In this document: positions 12,033-16,115 of the stretch, piece by piece
Position numbering within the stretch: the stretch's first letter is position 1
How the letters are laid out: each line of letters begins with the position of its first letter
NCBI GenBank assembly: GCA_013152195.1
Contig: JAADGU010000135.1
Coordinates: 1-16,115, forward strand
Direction: 5' to 3'
Length of the DNA stretch: 16,115 nt
From: Nitrospirota bacterium
GTDB taxonomy: Bacteria; Nitrospirota; Thermodesulfovibrionia; Thermodesulfovibrionales; JdFR-85
The notes under the pieces: model-generated
The model's database searches: none
Told to the model about the DNA's origin: nothing
The model's input: only the letters and a program-made list of their open reading frames with translations
Made by a program: the position numbers and the translations under genes

Positions 12033-14464
12033 TCCCCGTTCTTACCATCCTCCCCATTGTTGTTATTCTTCTCTCCCTTCTTCTCTTTCAGTGCCTCCCT
12101 TATCTCTGTCAGCCTCTTTTGCACAAGGTAGTTCAGTGTAGCGTCAGGATATGTCCCGTCAGGCTTAAGCTCACCGGCAGGCATACCCATAAGGATCTCT
12201 ATCCCTTCCTCCACACGTTCAATCGGGTAAATATGGAAGCTTCCATCCTTTACTGCGTCAAGAACACCCCTTCGGAGCATAAGGTTCCTGACATTTCTTT
12301 CAGGGATGATGACCCCATATGTCCTGTCAAGTCCCCTCAGTCGGCAGAGTTCAAAGAAACCCTCGATCTTTTCATTCACACCTCCGATAGGCTGAATATT
12401 GCCATTCTGATCCATCGAACCTGTTATGGCTATATTCTGCTTGATGGGCACACCCGAGATGGCGCTCAGGAGTGAATAGAGCTCAGCACAGGTGGCACTG
12501 TCCCCTTCTATCATCCCGTAAAGCTGCTCAAATGTAATAGATGCCGAGAGACTAATCGGTTTTTTGACTGCATACATCCTGCCAAGGTAATTTGAAAGTA
12601 TAAGAATGGCCTTTTCGTGTATCTTTCCTGAAAGCTTTGTCTCTCTCTCAATGTTAATAACCCCTGCCTTCCCGGTATACACTGTCGTCGTAATCCTTGA
12701 AGGTTTGCCAAAACTGTAATCTCCAAGGCTCATCACAGCAAGACCGTTTATCTGCCCCACTCTTTCACCGGAGGTCTCGACAATCAGGGTCCCCTCAGCC
12801 ATCAACTCCCTCAACCTGTCCTCAATCCTGTTATGACGGTATATCTTCTCATTGAGAGCCTTTTCCACATGTACACCGGCAACAACTTCGGCCCCATCCT
12901 TTTTTGCCCAGTAATGGGACTCCCTTATCACATCTGATATATCACTGAACTTTGAAGAGAGTTTTTCCTGGTGCTCTGCCAGTCTGGAACCATATTCAAC
13001 AATCCTTGCGACACCCGAGGGGTCAAAGGACAGGAGTAATTCATCCTTTGACTTGGTTGCAACAAAGGTTGCGTACTTAAGTATATTCTCCCCTGTCCGG
13101 TCCATCTGGTTATCAAAATCCGCCTTTACCTTGAAGAGTTCCCTGTATTCCTCGTCAAGATTATATAGCATGTAATAAATATACGGATTACCAATAAGGA
13201 CAACCTTAACGTCAAGTGGAACCGCTTCCGGTTTCAACATTGCTGTTGTTATGAGGCGGTACTGTTCCCAGATGTCCTCTATCTTCAGCTCACGGTTCCT
13301 TATCGCCCTTTTCATGGCATCATAGGAGAAGAGGTTCCTCAAAAGATCCAGGGCATTTATTACCAGGTATCCCCCGTTTGCCTTATGAAGAGAACCGGAC
13401 TTGATCATCGAGAAATCGGTCACAGCCACCCCATACTGAAATTTGTGTTCAATACGGCCAAAGAGATTATAATATGTCGGGTTGCTCTCAAACACACACG
13501 GAGCACCCTCCCGGGCACCATTGTTAACAATTACATTTACTGAATACTTCACAAAGTTCGGCTCCTGTTTCGGCATCTTCATAAACGGAAGCGGAGGTGG
13601 CGCTGCCTCTTCTGAAGATGATTTAAAGTCTTCAAGGTGATCGAGTATATCCTCCCTCACCGCATCGAGATAAACCATAATCTTTTCATTATCCTTATAC
13701 TTCTCTTTCAACTCGTCTATCAGGTGACCGAGCACAGATATGGCGGCCTCTCTTTCAAGCCTCCTGAGAAGTTCCTTGACGAGTTTCTCACCTTCCCTCA
13801 GGGTTCGTACCACATCATCAAGTTTCTCCTGAAGCAGTTTGCCAATCTCTTCTATCTTCTTCCTGGTCGTTTCATCAAGAGCGTTGAACTCCTCCTCGGT
13901 AAGGGGCTCTCCGTTTTTTTTGACCGGAACGATTAAAAACCCTCCCACGGTCCTCTTTATTGTGAATCCTTTTGCCTCTGCCTCTGCCTCAAGACTCGAA
14001 AAAAGCTCTTTTTGTCTCTTCTGAAACTCTTCAAATATACGGCCTCTCTGTTTGTCATACTCCTTTGACTCAAAAACCTTCGGGATCTCCACCTTGAGAG
14101 TATTTATGAGTTCTGACATGTCCTTTTGAAATTCAACTCCCCGTCCCGGGTCAAGTGATATGGCAAGAGGGCTGTCAGGCTCCTTAAAATTATAAACATA
14201 ACACCAGTCAGGCGGAATGGGTTCCTGCCCCGCTTTTTTTAACAAGAGGGTCTTGATTGCAGAGGTCTTTCCTGTCCCACTCTCACCAAGCACATAAATA
14301 TTGAACCCCTTGCTCTCAAGACTGAGCCCAAAATCAATGGCACTCAGAGCACGGTCCTGACCAATTGTGCCTTCAAACGGAGGAAGTTCATCTGTTGTCT
14401 TAAAACTGAAGAGTTTAGTGTCACATCGCCTGTACAGGTCGTCCACTGTCAGAGACTTCACCAT
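12029..14464 (-). CDS. Lon-family ATP-dependent protease with AAA_32-type N-terminus
   Basis: An 811-residue Lon-like protease of the YcbZ/LonH-related class, without the classical LON substrate-binding domain. Walker A is LGESGTGKTSA with Lys66. A long charged helical insert (about 130-275) splits the AAA region. The segment HKANGGYLVINALDLL occupies the Walker B place but lacks the usual Asp-Glu pair. The C-terminal Lon proteolytic domain has Ser656 in EGDSATCAE and Lys699 in GGVNEKIEGF; their spacing of 43 residues equals that of the catalytic dyad in E. coli Lon (679/722), so the peptidase should be active. It would degrade unfolded or specific cytoplasmic proteins. GGAGGG stands five bases before the ATG. 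It follows xerD after 27 bases and overlaps the acyltransferase gene by four. Confidence 0.9.
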   Translation of the reverse strand: MVKSLTVDDLYRRCDTKLFSFKTTDELPPFEGTIGQDRALSAIDFGLSLESKGFNIYVLGESGTGKTSAIKTLLLKKAGQEPIPPDWCYVYNFKEPDSPLAISLDPGRGVEFQKDMSELINTLKVEIPKVFESKEYDKQRGRIFEEFQKRQKELFSSLEAEAEAKGFTIKRTVGGFLIVPVKKNGEPLTEEEFNALDETTRKKIEEIGKLLQEKLDDVVRTLREGEKLVKELLRRLEREAAISVLGHLIDELKEKYKDNEKIMVYLDAVREDILDHLEDFKSSSEEAAPPPLPFMKMPKQEPNFVKYSVNVIVNNGAREGAPCVFESNPTYYNLFGRIEHKFQYGVAVTDFSMIKSGSLHKANGGYLVINALDLLRNLFSYDAMKRAIRNRELKIEDIWEQYRLITTAMLKPEAVPLDVKVVLIGNPYIYYMLYNLDEEYRELFKVKADFDNQMDRTGENILKYATFVATKSKDELLLSFDPSGVARIVEYGSRLAEHQEKLSSKFSDISDVIRESHYWAKKDGAEVVAGVHVEKALNEKIYRHNRIEDRLRELMAEGTLIVETSGERVGQINGLAVMSLGDYSFGKPSRITTTVYTGKAGVINIERETKLSGKIHEKAILILSNYLGRMYAVKKPISLSASITFEQLYGMIEGDSATCAELYSLLSAISGVPIKQNIAITGSMDQNGNIQPIGGVNEKIEGFFELCRLRGLDRTYGVIIPERNVRNLMLRRGVLDAVKDGSFHIYPIERVEEGIEILMGMPAGELKPDGTYPDATLNYLVQKRLTEIREALKEKKGEKNNNNGEDGKNGE

Positions 14465-14491
14465 TTTTCCCTCCTTTTGTTACAGATCGGT

Positions 14492-15370
14492 TTATGCCCT
14501 GGGATGATACTTTTCATACACCTTTTTAAGCCTGTCGGATGTAACCTTTGTATAAATCTGCGTTGTAGAAATATCCGAATGTCCAAGCATCTTCTGTATA
14601 GAGCGCAGGTCAGCCCCGCCCTCGAGGAGATGGGTTGCAAAAGAGTGACGGATAACATGGGGAGAAACATTTAATCCCGCCCGTCTTCCGTATCCCTTGA
14701 TGGTCTGCCAGAACCTCTGGCGGGTAAGTGACGTCCCCCTCAGAGATATAAACAAATAGGGAGACTCCTTACCCTTCAGCAGGCTCATCCTTAACTGTTT
14801 TATGTACTTTCGTATATTGTCAATTGTCCCCTCACTCACAGGTACAACCCTCTCCCTGGACCCCTTGCCAATCACCCTGACAAAACCGGCCTCAAGGTTT
14901 ACATCCTCTACCCTGAGTGTAACAAGCTCACTCACACGGAGACCGGAAGCATACATGAGCTCGAGCATGGCAAGGTCTCTGAGTGCAAGCTCTCCGCCTT
15001 CAATTACCTCAAGCAGCCTGCGCACATCATCAACAGAAATTGCCTTTGGAAGCCGCTCCCACCTCGCCGGAGTCTGCAAATTTTCCGAGGGATCCTCTCT
15101 TCTCAACTTTTCGAGGATAAGATACCTGCAAAAGCTCCTTATTGCAGAGAGCATCCGTGCAATTGAGGCAGAGGTATAATCTTCATTCCTTAAAAGGCCG
15201 ATGAAATTGATAATTTCGCCCTTATCAAAAGTTACAAATCCCCTGGACTCGTTCTGCAAAAAAAGACCAAACTTCCTCAGATCCCGCTCATATGAGATGA
15301 CAGTATTTGCAGCCCTGCCCCTCTCCACAGACAGGTATGTCAGAAAACCCTCAAGAAGAGCTGTTTCCAC
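14492..15370 (-). CDS. xerD: Site-specific tyrosine recombinase XerD
   Basis: A 292-residue tyrosine recombinase. The N-terminal SAM-like DNA-binding domain covers about 1-90 and the catalytic domain about 105-290. All active-site residues are present: Arg145 (ASGLRVSEL), Lys169 (GKGSRERVVP), His238 and Arg241 (HVIRHSFATHLL), His264 (LGHSDISTTQ) and the nucleophile Tyr273 (IYTKV). The ending EKYHPRA is characteristic of XerD rather than XerC or phage integrases. With XerC it resolves chromosome dimers at dif during division. The start is a GTG with GAGGAG seven bases upstream, inside the last codons of the RNase H-like gene, which it overlaps by 20 bases. No phage or integron context is present, so this is the housekeeping enzyme. 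Confidence 0.92.
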   Translation of the reverse strand: METALLEGFLTYLSVERGRAANTVISYERDLRKFGLFLQNESRGFVTFDKGEIINFIGLLRNEDYTSASIARMLSAIRSFCRYLILEKLRREDPSENLQTPARWERLPKAISVDDVRRLLEVIEGGELALRDLAMLELMYASGLRVSELVTLRVEDVNLEAGFVRVIGKGSRERVVPVSEGTIDNIRKYIKQLRMSLLKGKESPYLFISLRGTSLTRQRFWQTIKGYGRRAGLNVSPHVIRHSFATHLLEGGADLRSIQKMLGHSDISTTQIYTKVTSDRLKKVYEKYHPRA

Positions 15371-16115
15371 TCAGAAACTCCTCTATACCGGTAGCTGTCT
15401 TGAGCAATTTATAAATCCTCTCAGCCAGGGGGAAAAGGTTAACGGTATCCTCCCTGTTATACTGTAGAAGAAGCTCAAGGGCACGGGAATCGCCTCTTAT
15501 CCAGCGCCGCCATAAAAGTACCGCATCATAGCCGTTCATTCCCTTCACATCTTCCGCCCTTGAAAGCCCGGAGGAAACCTCCAGTTTTTTCAGTCCACCC
15601 TTAAGCCCGACGCGCCTTGCACCATAACAGACATCAAAGTGAGGCATCGTGAGTCTGAACCCGGGAAAGCATTTCTTCAGAAAGGGTAAATCAAACGAAG
15701 AGCCAAAAAAAGTAACAAGGAGTTTGTATCCTGCAAGCTCCTCCTGCAGTTTTTCAGGCGTCAGGCTATCTCCCTTTATCAAGCACCTCCACTCACGGCA
15801 ATCGTAGAGTCCAACCACTGTTACATTGCCCCCCCTGTCAGGAGGCAGACCATTTGTCTCTATGTCCAGACAGACTATATCAGACCTGAAAGTATCAAAA
15901 AGTCTCCAGTGTTCCCGAGGTTTCAGAAAGGACTTGAAAGGTTCGGGATTGCTCCGGTTGAGCTCCTCGGAAAAGTACAGGATTGTCTCTTTCATTAAAG
16001 TACTCTTTTGCCGGGAGATAAACGGGACCGGAGCTTCCCTGATAAAGTCATCCCACGTCAGAACGCCCTCGCTCCAGAGTTTCCTCTCCAACCTCTCACC
16101 AACACCATCAAGAAC
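15351..16115 (-). CDS. RNase H-like (DEDDy) exonuclease domain protein, 5' end outside window
   Basis: The visible 247 residues plus stop show a DEDD-type 3'-5' exonuclease fold of the RNase_H_2 / YprB class: Asp-x-Glu in VCLDIETNG, FFGSSFDLPFL with the second Asp, and the YNREDTVNL helix with Tyr and Asp near the C-terminus. A TTG at 16091 could serve as a start, but the frame stays open to the window edge and the added residues, DGVGERLERKLWSEGVLTWDDF when joined, look like the helix-hairpin-helix-like opening (GIGE..E..LW..GI.TWDDF) of this family. I therefore treat the gene as cut by the window. It probably trims RNA or DNA in the cytoplasm; substrate unknown. The stop overlaps the xerD start by 20 bases, so they form one operon with lon and the acyltransferase gene. 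Confidence 0.85.
   Translation of the reverse strand, partial: VLDGVGERLERKLWSEGVLTWDDFIREAPVPFISRQKSTLMKETILYFSEELNRSNPEPFKSFLKPREHWRLFDTFRSDIVCLDIETNGLPPDRGGNVTVVGLYDCREWRCLIKGDSLTPEKLQEELAGYKLLVTFFGSSFDLPFLKKCFPGFRLTMPHFDVCYGARRVGLKGGLKKLEVSSGLSRAEDVKGMNGYDAVLLWRRWIRGDSRALELLLQYNREDTVNLFPLAERIYKLLKTATGIEEFLSGNSSS

Noticed and set aside
14492..15370. XerD-like gene as integrase of a mobile element
   Set aside because: It ends with the XerD-type KYHPRA, lies in a housekeeping operon, and no att repeats, tRNA or phage genes are present.

Overview
The window (about 16.1 kb, moderate GC, densely coded) looks like the chromosome of a Gram-negative bacterium. Evidence: an LpxL/HtrB-type lipid A acyltransferase, an FtsB/DivIC-type divisome protein, XerD, and a type IV pilus (Pil/Pix) class chemosensory system. 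The mixture recalls Nitrospirota or deltaproteobacterial-type lineages, but no marker here proves this. No rRNA, tRNA, CRISPR array, insertion sequence or prophage gene is visible.

Layout. (1) 1-1681, minus strand: a bioF-like 8-amino-7-oxononanoate synthase gene followed by a FabG-like short-chain dehydrogenase whose 3' end lies outside the window; probably biotin or pimeloyl-related. (2) 1801-6485, plus strand: a tight five-gene run encoding an FtsB-like protein, a receiver-DUF4388 protein, a PilH-like CheY, an unusually short CheW and a ChpA/PixL-type CheA fused to a receiver. (3) 6514-8256, minus strand: a convergent methyl-accepting chemotaxis protein with a Cache-like sensor and two HAMP domains, evidently the receptor of the same pathway. 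(4) 8257-8604: a gene-free regulatory region. (5) 8605-10672, plus: an OmpR-type response regulator and its histidine kinase, overlapping by 11 bases. (6) 10789-11139, plus: a small secreted Cys-rich protein of unknown function. (7) 11142-16115, minus: a compact run (in transcription order) of an RNase H-like exonuclease (5' end outside), xerD, a Lon-family AAA protease and an lpxL-type acyltransferase, joined by overlaps or a short gap.

How it works together. The MCP should sense a periplasmic or surface cue and pass it through CheW to the hybrid CheA. CheA would then phosphorylate its own receiver, the PilH-like protein and the receiver-DUF4388 protein. The gene set matches the cyanobacterial pixG-H-I-J-L / Pseudomonas pilG-H-I-J-chpA pattern, without cheR or cheB. 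Its likely outputs are pilus motility or another non-flagellar behaviour. The ftsB-like gene at the head of the same operon is the most unexpected association here.

A second theme is initiation: bioF, ftsB and the OmpR-type regulator have no Shine-Dalgarno sequence, but each has a TGn-TAnnAT extended -10 element ending only 5 to 10 bases before its ATG. This suggests leaderless or near-leaderless transcripts, in contrast to the strong Shine-Dalgarno sequences of most other genes in the window.
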